This document shows, one piece after another, positions 1 to 10,305 of a DNA stretch of 64,000 nt. The notes below the pieces were generated by a model that did no database searches, was not told the origin of the DNA, and saw only the letters and a program-made list of their open reading frames with translations. The first letter of the stretch is position 1. Every line of letters starts with the position of its first letter. This DNA comes from Halomonas sp. McH1-25 (GTDB lineage Bacteria > Pseudomonadota > Gammaproteobacteria > Pseudomonadales > Halomonadaceae). The translations under genes and the position numbers were made by a program. The DNA is taken from contig NZ_JAKRFI010000005.1 of NCBI RefSeq assembly GCF_022348165.1, forward strand, positions 62,001 to 126,000, read 5' to 3'.

Positions 1-37
1 AATCAACCAAACAGCAACCACAGGTGGGAGCAAGATA

Positions 38-1066
38 ATGAAAGCGCTTGTCTACGAGGGGGTGGGTCAACGTAACTGGAAAGACAAATCCCATCCTGGC
101 ATCGAGAAGCCCACAGATGCCATCGTTCGAATCACCCACACCACTATCTGTGGTACTGACCTACACATTCTCAAAGGCGACGTTCCTGCGGTCGAACCCG
201 GTCGGACGCTGGGCCACGAAGGCATTGGCATCGTCGAAGAAATAGGCGATAGTGTAAGCAGCCTCAAGCCTGGCGATCAGGTGCTTATCTCCTGCATCAC
301 GTCCTGCGGCCATTGCGACTACTGCAAGCAGGGTATGTACGCGCATTGCCGCGATGGTGGCTGGATACTGGGCCACAAGATCGACGGTACCCAGGCCGAA
401 TTCGTGCGGATACCGCATGCCGACAACAGTCTCTACCGCTTACCGGCGGGACTCGACCCTGCCGCTGCCCTGATGCTGAGCGATATTCTACCGACTGGCC
501 ATGAGATCGGCGCGCTCAATGGAGAGGTCAGGCTCGGTGATACCGTGGCCATCGTCGGGGCCGGCCCGATCGGTCTGGCGGCTCTACTCACTTCCCGCTT
601 TTACTCGCCAGCCCGCATCATCATGGTCGACCCCGACGAGAATCGGCTGTCTGTGGCCCGCCAGTTGGGCGCAACCGACACCGTCAGTGCCGACCCGGTC
701 GAAGCGATCATGGAACTCACCGATGGCGAAGGCGTCGACGTGGCCATGGAGGCAGTAGGTATTCCCGAGTCATTCGATACCTGCCAACGTATCCTGCGTC
801 CCGGCGGTCGGCTCGCCAACATCGGGGTGCATGGCCGTAGCGTCGAATTCCGGATCGAGGAACTGTGGATCAAGAATGTCACGGTCCGCACGGGGCTGGT
901 TAACACCAACACTATTCCAGTGTTGATGCGTTTCCTCGAGGCCGGGGGCATCGAGGCAGAGAGCCTGATCACGCACCGGTTCGCCCTGAGCGAGATAGAC
1001 CAGGCCTATGATGTGTTCGCACGCGCCGCCTCGGAAAAAGCGATCAAGATGTTACTGACAGCTTGA
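38..1066 (+). CDS. Zinc-dependent alcohol dehydrogenase
   Basis: Medium-chain zinc alcohol dehydrogenase of 342 residues, the usual family length, expected to interconvert alcohols and aldehydes with NAD(P). Seen: catalytic-zinc residues Cys38 and His60-Glu61 (GHEG), a four-cysteine structural zinc loop at Cys90, Cys93, Cys96 and Cys104, and a Rossmann GAGPIGLAAL motif near residue 174. A GGGAG ribosome site lies upstream of the ATG. It opens the PHA/stress block, and a strong hairpin follows its stop. Inference: a fermentative alcohol dehydrogenase that regenerates NAD when oxygen is short. Substrate cannot be told from sequence; sorbitol-type or formaldehyde-type members are alternatives. 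Its promoter lies outside the window. Confidence 0.93.
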   Translation: MKALVYEGVGQRNWKDKSHPGIEKPTDAIVRITHTTICGTDLHILKGDVPAVEPGRTLGHEGIGIVEEIGDSVSSLKPGDQVLISCITSCGHCDYCKQGMYAHCRDGGWILGHKIDGTQAEFVRIPHADNSLYRLPAGLDPAAALMLSDILPTGHEIGALNGEVRLGDTVAIVGAGPIGLAALLTSRFYSPARIIMVDPDENRLSVARQLGATDTVSADPVEAIMELTDGEGVDVAMEAVGIPESFDTCQRILRPGGRLANIGVHGRSVEFRIEELWIKNVTVRTGLVNTNTIPVLMRFLEAGGIEAESLITHRFALSEIDQAYDVFARAASEKAIKMLLTA

Positions 1067-1073
1067 TCATTGA

Positions 1074-1111
1074 ACCGGCCCAAACTCAGCCATGGGTTTA
1101 GGCCGGTCTTT
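1074..1111 (+). terminator. Rho-independent terminator after alcohol dehydrogenase
   Basis: A near-perfect inverted repeat (ACCGGCCCAAAC against GTTTAGGCCGGT) with a ten-base loop, followed by CTTTC. It lies directly after the dehydrogenase stop and separates it from the phasin-like gene. Confidence 0.7.
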
Positions 1112-1263
1112 CACTTGCCTCTTTTGCCAATTAACCAGCTAACAACCTTAATTAAAATTACTTCACTAAATTAAAAATGACGCCCGTCAATTATCTGACC
1201 GGTAAATGATACAGGAAAACTGAAGGCTTCTATACTTCTTTCCTTCACTGGGGAGATGAGACA

Positions 1264-1623
1264 ATGACAACGTTAGAATTACCCAAGGCATCCTTTAACA
1301 CGTTCAATAACGATAACCTGTTCACATGGTGGTATCAGCCTTGGATGGAAACCACCGATTCGGCGGCTAAATTACAGCGTATCTGGCTGGAGACGTTCAA
1401 TGACGCCATGCGTCATGAATTCGAGTTCTTTTCGACCATGGCAACCTCCTATAGCAAGCTCACCCACTGTATGCTGGGTCTTGGCGGACCGCAGACTCCG
1501 GCGTCAATGGCGTCTTGCTATCATGAGGTCGCCAGCGACATGACCGAGGCCACATTGAAACGTATGCGCAAGGTCTCGGAACTTAGCGATGATTTGAGAG
1601 AGCGCATTTGGTGCGAGATCTGA
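1264..1623 (+). CDS. Small phasin-like protein
   Basis: A 119-residue acidic, mostly helical protein with aromatic N-terminal part (WWYQPWMETT) and amphipathic helices. There is no signal peptide or membrane segment. The look and position, two genes before the PHA synthase, suggest a phasin-like granule-associated protein, but it is shorter than the 181-residue phasin at 22.7 kb and shows no diagnostic motif. GGGGAGATGAG precedes the ATG. Probably co-transcribed with the next two genes, with a gap of about 50 bases. Alternative: an uncharacterised helical stress protein. The existence of the gene is well supported; the function is inference. Confidence 0.7.
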   Translation: MTTLELPKASFNTFNNDNLFTWWYQPWMETTDSAAKLQRIWLETFNDAMRHEFEFFSTMATSYSKLTHCMLGLGGPQTPASMASCYHEVASDMTEATLKRMRKVSELSDDLRERIWCEI

Positions 1624-1675
1624 AAAGACTCGATCCATTTAACTCAGCCTCGCCAACCAGGGGATGGAACGGGCC

Positions 1676-2134
1676 ATGACGGTTGAAACCATTCAAGACG
1701 TGCTGGAGCTGACCCGACAACTGCATGCCAATCTGGCCAATGCGCTGGAGCGCGCTGCCAAGGAGGCACAGCAGGAAAGGCTGCGCATGTTGCTCGATTA
1801 CCTCTCCCTGCACGAGCGGGAACTCAGCCGCGTCGTGGCACTGAGCGAAGACGATGCCCAGGCGGCCACCATTCATACTTGGTGTACCGACTATTTCGAT
1901 AAGTACACCTTTGACCAAAAAGCTCTCGAGCGAATCGATTATGCCAACATGAGCACGTCCGACATCATGCGCTCATTGTTGGCAATACATGACCGTATCA
2001 TTGATCTGTATCGTTATTTGGCCACGCATGCTGAGGTATCGTCTGTAGAAGAATTATTGCACAGTCTCCTCGCTCTGGAACAGCATGAAGCCATGCGCAT
2101 GGTACGTGACGCTGAAGAGCTGGAGGACCTTTAA
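1676..2134 (+). CDS. Helical, ferritin-like or ATPase-associated small protein
   Basis: About 152 residues of helical sequence rich in Glu, Leu, Ala and His (for example LDYLSLHERELSRV and LLALEQHEAMRMV), with helix spacing like a four-helix ferritin-like bundle, though no complete pair of metal-binding ExxH motifs is obvious. I prefer ATG at 1676, with GGAACGGG just upstream; an in-frame ATG at 1664 has its AGGGG only four bases away. It lies between the phasin-like gene and the PHA synthase and is probably in one operon with them. A second, interrupted gene of similar architecture lies at 21.6-22.1 kb beside the other phasin, so the pairing seems meaningful. Biochemical role unknown. Confidence 0.65.
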   Translation: MTVETIQDVLELTRQLHANLANALERAAKEAQQERLRMLLDYLSLHERELSRVVALSEDDAQAATIHTWCTDYFDKYTFDQKALERIDYANMSTSDIMRSLLAIHDRIIDLYRYLATHAEVSSVEELLHSLLALEQHEAMRMVRDAEELEDL

Positions 2135-2154
2135 TCAGCTTCGAGGGCACTCTC

Positions 2155-3882
2155 ATGCTTTTCGACGATACCCAGCACGATAGCCTGGACAGGTTCGTGC
2201 GCGCCTCGCTGGCACGGGTAACACTAGGCATTTCGCCTGCCTCGGTCATGCTGACGTATCTGGACTGGCTGTCCAGTATCACCCTCTCCCCCGGCACCCA
2301 GGTCCACCTATGGCAGAAAGCCCTGAAGAAGCAACTCCGTCTGGCGCACTGGACCAGCCATTCGGCCTTCGATCCCAAGGCGGAGCCTTGCATCGAGCCG
2401 TTGCCTCAGGATCGCCGGTTCCGCGATCCTGCCTGGCGGCATTTCCCTTACAACGTGCTGTACCAAGGCTTCCTTCTGCAGCAACAATGGTGGCATAACG
2501 CTACCACCGGTCTGCGTGGCCTGTCGCCTCATCACGAACAGGCCATCGAGTTCGGAGCCCGCCAGTGGCTCGACGTGCTATCGCCTTCCAACTATCTATT
2601 AACCAACCCCGTCGTGCTCGAGCGGACGGTGACCAGTGGTGGGCTCAACCTGCTCCAGGGTATGGCGCACTGGTGGGAAGATACTCAGACTCTGTGGAGC
2701 GGCAAGACGCCGGCCGGCACCGAAGCGTATGTCGTGGGTCGCAATGTCGCAGTCACGCCAGGTAAGGTCGTGTACCGCAATCACCTGATCGAACTGATTC
2801 AGTACACGCCGACTACTAAAGATGTCCACCCGGAGCCCTTATTGATCGTGCCGGCTTGGATCATGAAGTACTACATTCTCGACCTCTCGCCTCATAACTC
2901 GCTAGTCAAGTTCCTTGTCGATCAGGGTCATACCGTCTTCATGATCTCCTGGCGCAACCCGACGGAAGAGGACCGTGACATCGGGATGGATGACTATCGG
3001 CGACAAGGCATCCTGGCCAGTGTCGATGTCATCAATCATCTCATGTCCGACCATAAGATACATGCCGTAGGCTACTGTCTGGGTGGAACGCTACTGGCCA
3101 TTACCGCCTCGGCCATGGCTCGCGATGATGACAATCGACTGGCATCGATCACCTTGTTCGCTGCGCAGACCGATTTCCGCGAGGCCGGCGAACTCATGCT
3201 GTTCATCGACGACAAGCAACTCGCTTTCCTCGAAGATCTCATGTGGGCCCAAGGGATGCTCGATACCAAGCAGATGGCGGGAGCCTTCCAGATCCTGCGC
3301 TCCAACGATCTGATCTGGTCGCGGATCGTCAACGAGTATCTTCTTGCCACCCGTCAGCCCATGAACGATCTGATGGCCTGGAATGCCGATGCGACCCGCA
3401 TGCCCTACCGCATGCATTCCGAGTATCTGCGCCAACTCTTTTTGAACAACGATTTTGCCGAAGGCCGGCTTCGAGTGGACGCTCGCCCAGTAACCTTCAG
3501 TGACATTAAAATACCGATCTTTTGTGTCGGCACCGAATGGGATCATGTCGCGCCCTGGCGCTCGACCTACAAGTTGCATCTGCTCGCAGACGCGCCGGAA
3601 ATCACCTTTCTCCTCACCAATGGCGGGCATAATGCTGGCATCGTCAGCCCGCCGGAGTATCCTCGGCGCCATTACCGCATGACGACCGCTTACGCCGAGG
3701 ACACTTACATCGACCCGGATACCTGGCTAGCGCATACGCCGGCTCAATCCGGCTCCTGGTGGCCCGCCTGGCAGGCGTGGCTGGCGGAGCGCTCTGGGCC
3801 ACGTATCGCTGCGCCAGCCGTTGGCTCAAGGGATTATCCGCCGCTAGACGACGCACCGGGCAGCTATGTACGACAAGCGTGA
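2155..3882 (+). CDS. phaC: Polyhydroxyalkanoate synthase
   Basis: PHA synthase (polymerises 3-hydroxyacyl-CoA into storage polyester at the granule surface), 575 residues, in the class I/II size range. Seen: the alpha/beta-hydrolase core with the lipase-like box GYCLGG holding the nucleophile Cys308, the acid Asp463 in GTEWDHVAPW, and the base His492 in NGGHNAG. These are the three catalytic residues of the family. It starts about 20 bases after the helical protein. No phaA or phaB (thiolase, reductase) lies nearby, so precursors must come from genes elsewhere. Probably a second PHA synthase devoted to this stress block; substrate chain length is not readable. Confidence 0.95.
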   Translation: MLFDDTQHDSLDRFVRASLARVTLGISPASVMLTYLDWLSSITLSPGTQVHLWQKALKKQLRLAHWTSHSAFDPKAEPCIEPLPQDRRFRDPAWRHFPYNVLYQGFLLQQQWWHNATTGLRGLSPHHEQAIEFGARQWLDVLSPSNYLLTNPVVLERTVTSGGLNLLQGMAHWWEDTQTLWSGKTPAGTEAYVVGRNVAVTPGKVVYRNHLIELIQYTPTTKDVHPEPLLIVPAWIMKYYILDLSPHNSLVKFLVDQGHTVFMISWRNPTEEDRDIGMDDYRRQGILASVDVINHLMSDHKIHAVGYCLGGTLLAITASAMARDDDNRLASITLFAAQTDFREAGELMLFIDDKQLAFLEDLMWAQGMLDTKQMAGAFQILRSNDLIWSRIVNEYLLATRQPMNDLMAWNADATRMPYRMHSEYLRQLFLNNDFAEGRLRVDARPVTFSDIKIPIFCVGTEWDHVAPWRSTYKLHLLADAPEITFLLTNGGHNAGIVSPPEYPRRHYRMTTAYAEDTYIDPDTWLAHTPAQSGSWWPAWQAWLAERSGPRIAAPAVGSRDYPPLDDAPGSYVRQA

Positions 3883-3965
3883 GCTGTCGTGACCTGCGTC
3901 AAGAACATTGTGTCTCACATGCCGTTAAATGGAATTGATCCTGAATCGACATTGCCGGGTGCATC

Positions 3966-4292
3966 ATGACGACACAAGAGCGAAGGGCCAAGCTGGAAGA
4001 ACTGCGTGCCGACCTTCAGACACGCATTCAGCGTTACCAGAACCATCAGCACCGTACCAATGGTGCCTTGGACAAGGATCTCGAAGAGCAAGCCCTGGAG
4101 ATCCAGAACGACGAAGTGGTCGAGCGGCTGGAGGATGAAGCCAGGGAGGAGCTGAGCCAGGTCGAACGAGCCTTGGCGCGCATCGATGCCCAGGTAGGCG
4201 ATCGCTGCGAGGAGTGTGGCGATCCGATTGCACCCGGGCGCCTGGAAGCCCTGCCCTACACGACCCGCTGCAAGGATTGCGCCAATCTCTAA
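3966..4292 (+). CDS. DksA/TraR-family C4 zinc-finger protein
   Basis: A 108-residue protein with an N-terminal coiled-coil-forming region (residues 5-75, rich in Glu, Arg and Gln) and a C-terminal zinc finger with Cys81, Cys84, Cys102 and Cys105 (CEECGDPIAP ... CKDC). This is the DksA/TraR C-terminal fold. Family members bind the secondary channel of RNA polymerase and adjust transcription in starvation. It is shorter than true DksA (about 150 residues), so it is a paralogue rather than DksA. It lies between phaC and ftsH. Inference: local stress-time regulator of polymerase; alternatively a YbiI-type protein of unknown role. Confidence 0.88.
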   Translation: MTTQERRAKLEELRADLQTRIQRYQNHQHRTNGALDKDLEEQALEIQNDEVVERLEDEAREELSQVERALARIDAQVGDRCEECGDPIAPGRLEALPYTTRCKDCANL

Positions 4293-4345
4293 GGTAAACG
4301 GTCTATCCTCCGCTTTCGCCTTGCGACAATGCCAGGGAGGTCAGC

Positions 4346-6196
4346 ATGGACAAACGATACCAGGCCCACGTTTTGTTCTTCGTCATCGGCTTTATTTTCG
4401 TGCTGATCGCACAGGATTTCATCGCCGCAGGGCGTACCTACGCACCGATTGCCTATTCCGAGTTTCGCCAGCACCTCGAGCAAGGCGATATCGATACCCT
4501 GGAAATCAGTTCGGAACGCATCAAGGGAACCTACAAGTCGCCGCTCGCCGATGGTACCAGTGGCTTTACTACCCATCGCATCGATCCCGAGCTGGCCACC
4601 GAGCTAGCCCAATACGATGTCACGTTCGACGGTGAGCCGGATCAGACTTGGCTGGCCTCCCTGCTCTCCTGGCTACTGCCGGTACTGTTCGTATTCGCCA
4701 TCTGGGGCTTTTTCCTGCGACGGCTAACCGCAAGTCAGGGCGGCCTCGGCGGCATGATGACACTAGGCAAATCCAAGGCCCGCGTTTATGTCGAGACCGA
4801 AACCAAGGTAACCTTCGCCGATGTGGCGGGTATCGACGAAGCCAAGGACGAGCTCAAGGAGGTCGTGGCGTTTCTGCGCGACCCTCAGCGCTACGGCCGT
4901 TTGGGCGCTCACGTGCCCAAGGGCATCCTGTTGGTCGGCCCGCCGGGCACCGGCAAGACACTGCTCGCCCGGGCCGTGGCCGGCGAGGCCGGCGTGCCCT
5001 TCTTCTCGATTTCCGGATCGGAGTTCGTTGAAATGTTCGTCGGGGTCGGTGCTGCCCGGGTGCGTGATCTCTTTGCCCAGGCTGCCAAGGCTACGCCGTG
5101 CATCATTTTCATCGACGAACTGGATGCGCTCGGCGGCGCTCGCGGCTTGGGCATGCCTGGTGGCGGCCACGATGAGAAGGAGCAGACGCTCAATCAGCTA
5201 CTGACCGAGCTCGACGGCTTCGATACCTCGTCCGGCATCGTGCTGCTGGCCGCTACCAACCGCCCCGAAATTCTCGACCCCGCGCTGCTACGCGCCGGAC
5301 GCTTCGACCGTCAGGTGCTGGTCGATCGCCCCGAGCGCAAGGGGCGTATCGCTATCCTCAAGGTGCACCTGAGGAAGATCAGCAAGTTGGCGCCCGATGT
5401 CGATGTCGAGCAGATCGCCGCCCTGACACCAGGCTTTACCGGCGCCGATCTGGCCAATCTGGTCAACGAGGCAGCCCTGCTGGCTACGCGTCGCGATGCC
5501 GACGCAGTCACCTTGGATGATTTCACCCAGGCTGTGGAACGTATCGTTGCCGGACTGGAAAAGAAAAGCCGCGTGCTCAATGTGCACGAACGAAATGTAG
5601 TGGCACATCACGAAATGGGCCATGCCCTGGTCGCTGCATCGCTGCCGGGTATGGATCCCGTGCACAAGGTCTCGATCATTCCACGTGGTGTCGGCGCCTT
5701 GGGGTATACCATTCAGCGCCCTACCGAAGAGCGTTTCCTGCAGACCGTCGCCGACCTGAAAAGCCGCATGGCAGTACTGATGGGCGGTCGGGCCGCCGAA
5801 CGCCTGATCTTCGATGAGATATCCACGGGAGCGGCCGATGACCTAGCCAAGGTCACCGATATCGCCCGTAGCATGGTCACTCGCTTCGGGATGAGCGACG
5901 AGGGTGGCCAGGTCATCTACGAGGAGGACCGCCAAGCCTTTCTGGGCGACAAGTTCGGCCTTACCAAGCCCAAGTCCTATTCCGAGGCAACGGCTCGCGA
6001 CATCGATGCCGCCGTGCGCCGGCTGGTAGACAACGCCTTCGACCACGCCATACAGATCCTGACCCGCCGCCGCGAGGATCTGGAGAAAGGTGCAGCAATG
6101 CTGCTGGAACGTGAAACGCTCACCGCTCAGGATTTTCCGCCTATCGCAGGAGCAGCGAAAACTCCTGCCCCGATAGCGCCGCATCGCCAAGTATAA
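4346..6196 (+). CDS. ftsH: ATP-dependent zinc metalloprotease FtsH (accessory copy)
   Basis: Membrane-anchored AAA+ protease of 616 residues. Seen: transmembrane segments near residues 8-27 and 103-125, Walker A GPPGTGKT at 198-205, Walker B IIFIDELD at 253-260, and the zinc protease motif HEMGH at 422-426. Family role: ATP-driven extraction and degradation of membrane and damaged proteins. The usual neighbours of the housekeeping ftsH (rlmE, folP, glmM) are absent, so this is probably a second, stress-linked copy. AGGGAGG precedes the ATG. The C-terminal tail (APIAPHRQV) is short. It follows the DksA-like gene by about 50 bases, perhaps in the same transcript. Confidence 0.95.
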   Translation: MDKRYQAHVLFFVIGFIFVLIAQDFIAAGRTYAPIAYSEFRQHLEQGDIDTLEISSERIKGTYKSPLADGTSGFTTHRIDPELATELAQYDVTFDGEPDQTWLASLLSWLLPVLFVFAIWGFFLRRLTASQGGLGGMMTLGKSKARVYVETETKVTFADVAGIDEAKDELKEVVAFLRDPQRYGRLGAHVPKGILLVGPPGTGKTLLARAVAGEAGVPFFSISGSEFVEMFVGVGAARVRDLFAQAAKATPCIIFIDELDALGGARGLGMPGGGHDEKEQTLNQLLTELDGFDTSSGIVLLAATNRPEILDPALLRAGRFDRQVLVDRPERKGRIAILKVHLRKISKLAPDVDVEQIAALTPGFTGADLANLVNEAALLATRRDADAVTLDDFTQAVERIVAGLEKKSRVLNVHERNVVAHHEMGHALVAASLPGMDPVHKVSIIPRGVGALGYTIQRPTEERFLQTVADLKSRMAVLMGGRAAERLIFDEISTGAADDLAKVTDIARSMVTRFGMSDEGGQVIYEEDRQAFLGDKFGLTKPKSYSEATARDIDAAVRRLVDNAFDHAIQILTRRREDLEKGAAMLLERETLTAQDFPPIAGAAKTPAPIAPHRQV

Positions 6197-6317
6197 CTGG
6201 GTTCTTAACTAAAATTTAATGCAAAGTGATCGAGCAAGGTTGTTATTCATACAAGCGTAAGAAAATTCGCCCTAGAATTTATCACTCCCAAGCTACGCTG
6301 CCAGAACTTAGCTAATG

Positions 6318-6359
6318 TTGATATAGAGCAAATTACATAAACATGCTTGTGCGTAGAAT
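6318..6359 (+). promoter_or_regulatory. FNR/Anr-type activated promoter of arcDABC
   Basis: TTGATATAGAGCAA at 6318-6331 matches the FNR/Anr consensus TTGAT-N4-ATCAA at 9 of 10 positions. TAGAAT at 6354-6359 matches a -10 box at 5 of 6. A start seven bases after the -10 (about 6366) places the palindrome centre at -41.5, the classic class II activation position. The rest of 6197-6494 is AT-rich and gene-free. A second half-site (TTGAT at 6386) follows. Known: arc operons are commonly under Anr/FNR and ArgR. That this promoter is used is inference. Confidence 0.6.
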
Positions 6360-6494
6360 GGATTTTTAACAGCACACGAGTCACCTTGATCGTAATGATG
6401 ATCTTACTTTGCTTGCCGATCAGCTAAAGAGATTCATGAAATCAAGTTTGAACTTACCAGTTACGAAGACATGCTTCCTTTAGTGAGGCTAAAA

Positions 6495-7922
6495 ATGACG
6501 CAGGCTACACAGAAACTAAAACTCGGGGCACTCATCGCTCTTGTTGTCGGCTCGATGATCGGTGGAGGAATCTTCTCCCTGCCACAAAACATGGCCTCAA
6601 GCGCCAGTGCCGGTGCGATACTGATCGGCTGGGCGATAACCGCGATCGGCATGTTGACCCTAGCCTTCGTCTTCCAGACGCTGGCCAACCGCAAGCCTGA
6701 CCTGGACTCGGGTATTTATGCCTATGCCAAGGCGGGCTTCGGCGACTACATGGGGTTCTCGTCCGCCTGGGGCTACTGGATCAGCGCCTGGCTAGGCAAC
6801 GTCAGCTATTTCGTCCTTTTGTTCAGCACCCTGGGCTATTTCTTTCCCGTATTTGGCGAAGGCAACACGCCTGTTGCCATCGCATGTGCCTCGCTGCTGT
6901 TGTGGGGCATCCACTTCCTGATACTGAACGGGATCAAGGAAGCCGCCTTCATCAACCTCGTCACAACCGTGGCGAAAGTCGTGCCGTTGATCCTATTTAT
7001 CATCATTACGCTATTTGCATTCGATGCCGACATTTTCCTGACCGACTTTTGGGGGGAGAAGAATCTCGAACTTGGCAGTGTGATGGATCAGGTCAGGAAC
7101 ATGATGCTGGTGACTGTCTGGGTATTCATCGGTATCGAAGGTGCCAGCATCTATTCGGCTCGAGCCGAGAAGCGCAGCGACGTCGGCAAGGCTACGGTAA
7201 CCGGCTTCCTGGGCGTGCTACTTTTACTGGTGCTGGTCAACGTGCTATCCATGGGCGTCATGCAGCAGCCCGAACTGGCAGCTCTGCAAAACCCCTCCAT
7301 GGCCGGTGTGCTGGAGCAGGTTGTGGGTCGTTGGGGGTCCATCCTGATTAGTGTTGGGCTGGTGGTTTCGTTGGCCGGCGGCCTGTTGGCCTGGACGCTA
7401 CTGTGCGCGGAGATTCTTTTCGCAGGCGCACGCGACCACACCATGCCGAACTTCTTGAAGAAGGAAAACCGTAAGCAGGTCCCCAGCAATGCCCTATGGA
7501 TTTCGAACGGTCTGGTTCAGTTATTCCTGGTCGTCACGCTATTTAGCGAGTCCACGTATCTAAGCCTTTTTTATCTGGCCACCTCAATGATCCTGGTGCC
7601 CTACTTCTGGTCAGCCGCGTATGCCTTACTGGTGAGCTGGCGAGGCGAAACCTATGAGTCCCAACGGCGTGAACGCCGCAAGGACCTGCTCATTGCACTA
7701 ATTGCTGTGATCTATAGTGTCTGGCTGATTTATGCGGGAGGTATCCAGTACATCCTGCTTTCGGCGTTGCTATATGCCCCTGGCGCTCTGTTCTTTGCCC
7801 AGGCCAAGCGGGAACAGAACAGGCCGGTCTTTCGTCCTGTCGAAAAGCTGATCTTCGCTGGCGTGCTGGCCGGCGCCGTCATTGCTGCCTATGGCCTATA
7901 TACCGGTTATCTGTCGCTCTGA
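6495..7922 (+). CDS. arcD: Arginine/ornithine antiporter
   Basis: Inner-membrane amino-acid transporter of the APC family, 475 residues from the ATG at 6495 (GAGG seven bases upstream); an upstream ATG at 6471 would add eight residues without a ribosome site. Seen: about 12-13 hydrophobic segments and the N-terminal motif GSMIGGGIFSLPQNMA typical of basic amino-acid antiporters. It is first in arcD-arcA-arcB-arcC. Known role of ArcD: electroneutral exchange of external arginine for ornithine, which feeds the deiminase pathway at no energy cost. The operon context makes the substrate nearly certain. Confidence 0.93.
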   Translation: MTQATQKLKLGALIALVVGSMIGGGIFSLPQNMASSASAGAILIGWAITAIGMLTLAFVFQTLANRKPDLDSGIYAYAKAGFGDYMGFSSAWGYWISAWLGNVSYFVLLFSTLGYFFPVFGEGNTPVAIACASLLLWGIHFLILNGIKEAAFINLVTTVAKVVPLILFIIITLFAFDADIFLTDFWGEKNLELGSVMDQVRNMMLVTVWVFIGIEGASIYSARAEKRSDVGKATVTGFLGVLLLLVLVNVLSMGVMQQPELAALQNPSMAGVLEQVVGRWGSILISVGLVVSLAGGLLAWTLLCAEILFAGARDHTMPNFLKKENRKQVPSNALWISNGLVQLFLVVTLFSESTYLSLFYLATSMILVPYFWSAAYALLVSWRGETYESQRRERRKDLLIALIAVIYSVWLIYAGGIQYILLSALLYAPGALFFAQAKREQNRPVFRPVEKLIFAGVLAGAVIAAYGLYTGYLSL

Positions 7923-7982
7923 ACACGGTGCCCTGTCGATTACCGAGCCGGCAGGGTCGGCATAGTATCCAAGGAGAATCCC

Positions 7983-9236
7983 ATGACTGCCCCCCTGCAA
8001 CTCGGCGTGTACTCGGAAATCGGCAAGCTGCGCAAGGTGCTGGTCTGCTCGCCGGGTCTTGCCCATCAACGCCTCACCCCCAGCAATTGCGATGACCTGC
8101 TCTTCGACGACGTTCTTTGGGTCAATCAGGCCAAGCGCGACCATTTCGACTTCGTCACCAAAATGCGCGAACGCGGTGTCGACGTTCTCGAAATGCACAA
8201 TCTGCTGACGGAAACGGTCAAATATCCCGAAGCTCGACAGTGGATACTCGACCGAAAGGTCACGGCCAATCAGGTTGGCCTGGGACTGCAACAGGAAGTT
8301 CGCGCCTGGCTTGAAGAGCAGGAGCCACGCCGACTCGCCGAATTCCTTATCGGAGGCGTCTCGGGGAATGACCTGCCTGGCGATCACGCCAGTGCGATCG
8401 TCAGGATGTTCCGCGATTACCTTGGCCATTCGAGCTTCATTCTTCCCCCGCTGCCCAACACGTTGTTCACCCGGGACACCACCTGTTGGATTTACGGCGG
8501 CGTGACACTGAACCCCATGCACTGGATGGCACGCCGTCAGGAAACCCTGCTGACCGCCGCGATCTACAAATTCCATCCCGAATTCGCCAACGCCAGCTTC
8601 CAAGTCTGGTATGGCGATCCCGATATCGATCATGGCATGGCCTCGCTGGAGGGTGGCGACGTCATGCCGCTCGGCAAGGGCATCGTGCTGATCGGCATGG
8701 GAGAGCGGACCTCACGCCAGGCGATTGGCCAGCTTGCACAGTCGTTATTCAACCAGGGTGCGGCCGAGCGGATCATTGTCGCGGGCCTGCCGAAATCCCG
8801 TGCTGCCATGCATCTGGATACCGTATTCAGCTTCTGTGATCACGATCTTGTGACGGTCTTTCCGGAGGCCGTGCAGTCCATCGTCGCGTTCAGTCTGCGC
8901 CCGGATGAAAGCAAGCCGGGCGGCATCGACGTGCGCCGTGAAGAGCAGGGCTTCCTCGAAGTTGTGGCACAGGCGCTGGGTCTGGAGAAGCTACGTACGG
9001 TCCAAACCGGAGGCGACAGCTACGAGGCCGAGCGGGAGCAGTGGGACGATGGCAACAACGTAGTGGCCCTAGAGCCCGGCGTCGTCATCGGCTATGACCG
9101 CAATACCTATACCAATACGCTGCTGCGCAAGGCCGGGGTGGAAGTCATCACGATCGACGCCAGTGAGCTGGGCCGAGGCCGTGGAGGCGGTCATTGCATG
9201 ACTTGCCCGATCATTCGAGACCCCGTGGATTATTGA
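7983..9236 (+). CDS. arcA: Arginine deiminase
   Basis: Converts arginine to citrulline and ammonia, first step of the arginine deiminase pathway. The 417 residues match the family (P. aeruginosa ArcA 418). Seen: FTRDTTCWI, the substrate-binding LEGGDV near residue 222, MHLDTVF, and the C-terminal GGGHCMTCP, in which Cys405 is the catalytic nucleophile by family alignment. AAGGAG precedes the ATG. It lies about 60 bases after arcD and 40 before arcB, consistent with one transcript. Ammonia produced also buffers acid. Confidence 0.97.
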   Translation: MTAPLQLGVYSEIGKLRKVLVCSPGLAHQRLTPSNCDDLLFDDVLWVNQAKRDHFDFVTKMRERGVDVLEMHNLLTETVKYPEARQWILDRKVTANQVGLGLQQEVRAWLEEQEPRRLAEFLIGGVSGNDLPGDHASAIVRMFRDYLGHSSFILPPLPNTLFTRDTTCWIYGGVTLNPMHWMARRQETLLTAAIYKFHPEFANASFQVWYGDPDIDHGMASLEGGDVMPLGKGIVLIGMGERTSRQAIGQLAQSLFNQGAAERIIVAGLPKSRAAMHLDTVFSFCDHDLVTVFPEAVQSIVAFSLRPDESKPGGIDVRREEQGFLEVVAQALGLEKLRTVQTGGDSYEAEREQWDDGNNVVALEPGVVIGYDRNTYTNTLLRKAGVEVITIDASELGRGRGGGHCMTCPIIRDPVDY

Positions 9237-9275
9237 TTCAGTCCTACTCTATTTGCATCTCCGAGGAGAACCTGT

Positions 9276-10286
9276 ATGGCCTTCAATATTCACAATCGCA
9301 GCCTGCTCAGTCTGATGCGCCACGACCCACGCGAGCTGCGCTATCTGCTGGATCTTTCCCGGGATTTAAAGCGCGCCCGGTACACAGGCAGCGAACGGCA
9401 ACACCTGAAAGGCAAGAACATTGCGCTAATCTTCGAGAAGTCATCTACCCGTACACGCTGCGCCTTCGAGGTAGCCGCCTACCAGCAAGGGGCCAACGTG
9501 ACCTACATCGACCCCTCCTCTTCCCAAATCGGCCACAAGGAGACGATAAAAGACACAGCACGAGTCTTGGGGCGGATGTACGATGCCATCGAATACCGGG
9601 GCTTCAGCCAAGCCATCGTTGAAGAGCTGGCCAGGTATGCTGGCGTCCCGGTATTCAATGGACTGACCGATGAATACCATCCGACCCAGATGCTCGCTGA
9701 CGTATTGACCATGCGCGAACACAGCGACAAGCCATTGCATGAGATCCGCTACGCCTATCTGGGTGACGCTCGCAACAATATGGGCAACTCGTTGCTGCTG
9801 ATCGGTGCCAAACTGGGCATGGACGTTCGCATCGGGGCACCCAAGGCGCTGTGGCCTCACTCCGAGCATGTCGAGGCATGTCGACGATTCGCCGAGGAAT
9901 CAGGTGGCCGATTGACACTCACCGAAACACCTGCCGGTGCGGTCCAGGACGTCGACTTCATTCATACCGACGTCTGGGTCTCCATGGGTGAGCCCTTGGA
10001 GACCTGGGACGAGCGAATCAGGCTCCTGGAAGCCTACCAAGTGAACAAGGCCCTACTGGACGCCAGCGGTAATCCTCGGGTGAAGTTCATGCATTGTTTG
10101 CCGGCCCTGCACAACGCCGACACCAAGATCGGCAAGCAGATCGCTGCACAGTACCCTCAACTGGCGAACGGCATCGAAGTCACCGAGGAGGTCTTCGAAT
10201 CCCCCGCCTGCATCGCCTTCGAACAGGCCGAGAACCGCATGCACACGATCAAGGCGGTGCTGGTTGCTACCCTCGGCGATATCTGA
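9276..10286 (+). CDS. arcB: Catabolic ornithine carbamoyltransferase
   Basis: Phosphorolyses citrulline to ornithine and carbamoyl phosphate in the deiminase pathway. 336 residues. Seen: the carbamoyl-phosphate loop [10 protein letters not shown] near residue 56, the ornithine-loop motif HCLPALHN near residue 273, and the domain-linking [15 protein letters not shown] lies upstream of the ATG. Assignment as the catabolic rather than the anabolic enzyme rests on operon position between arcA and arcC and on length. Confidence 0.96.
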   Translation: MAFNIHNRSLLSLMRHDPRELRYLLDLSRDLKRARYTGSERQHLKGKNIALIFEKSSTRTRCAFEVAAYQQGANVTYIDPSSSQIGHKETIKDTARVLGRMYDAIEYRGFSQAIVEELARYAGVPVFNGLTDEYHPTQMLADVLTMREHSDKPLHEIRYAYLGDARNNMGNSLLLIGAKLGMDVRIGAPKALWPHSEHVEACRRFAEESGGRLTLTETPAGAVQDVDFIHTDVWVSMGEPLETWDERIRLLEAYQVNKALLDASGNPRVKFMHCLPALHNADTKIGKQIAAQYPQLANGIEVTEEVFESPACIAFEQAENRMHTIKAVLVATLGDI

Positions 10287-10305
10287 CACCTGGGAGATAA
10301 ACTCG

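Noticed and set aside
1-20. ATCAA at bases 2-6 as the right half of an FNR box before the alcohol dehydrogenase
   Set aside because: The left half would lie outside the window, so the site cannot be judged.
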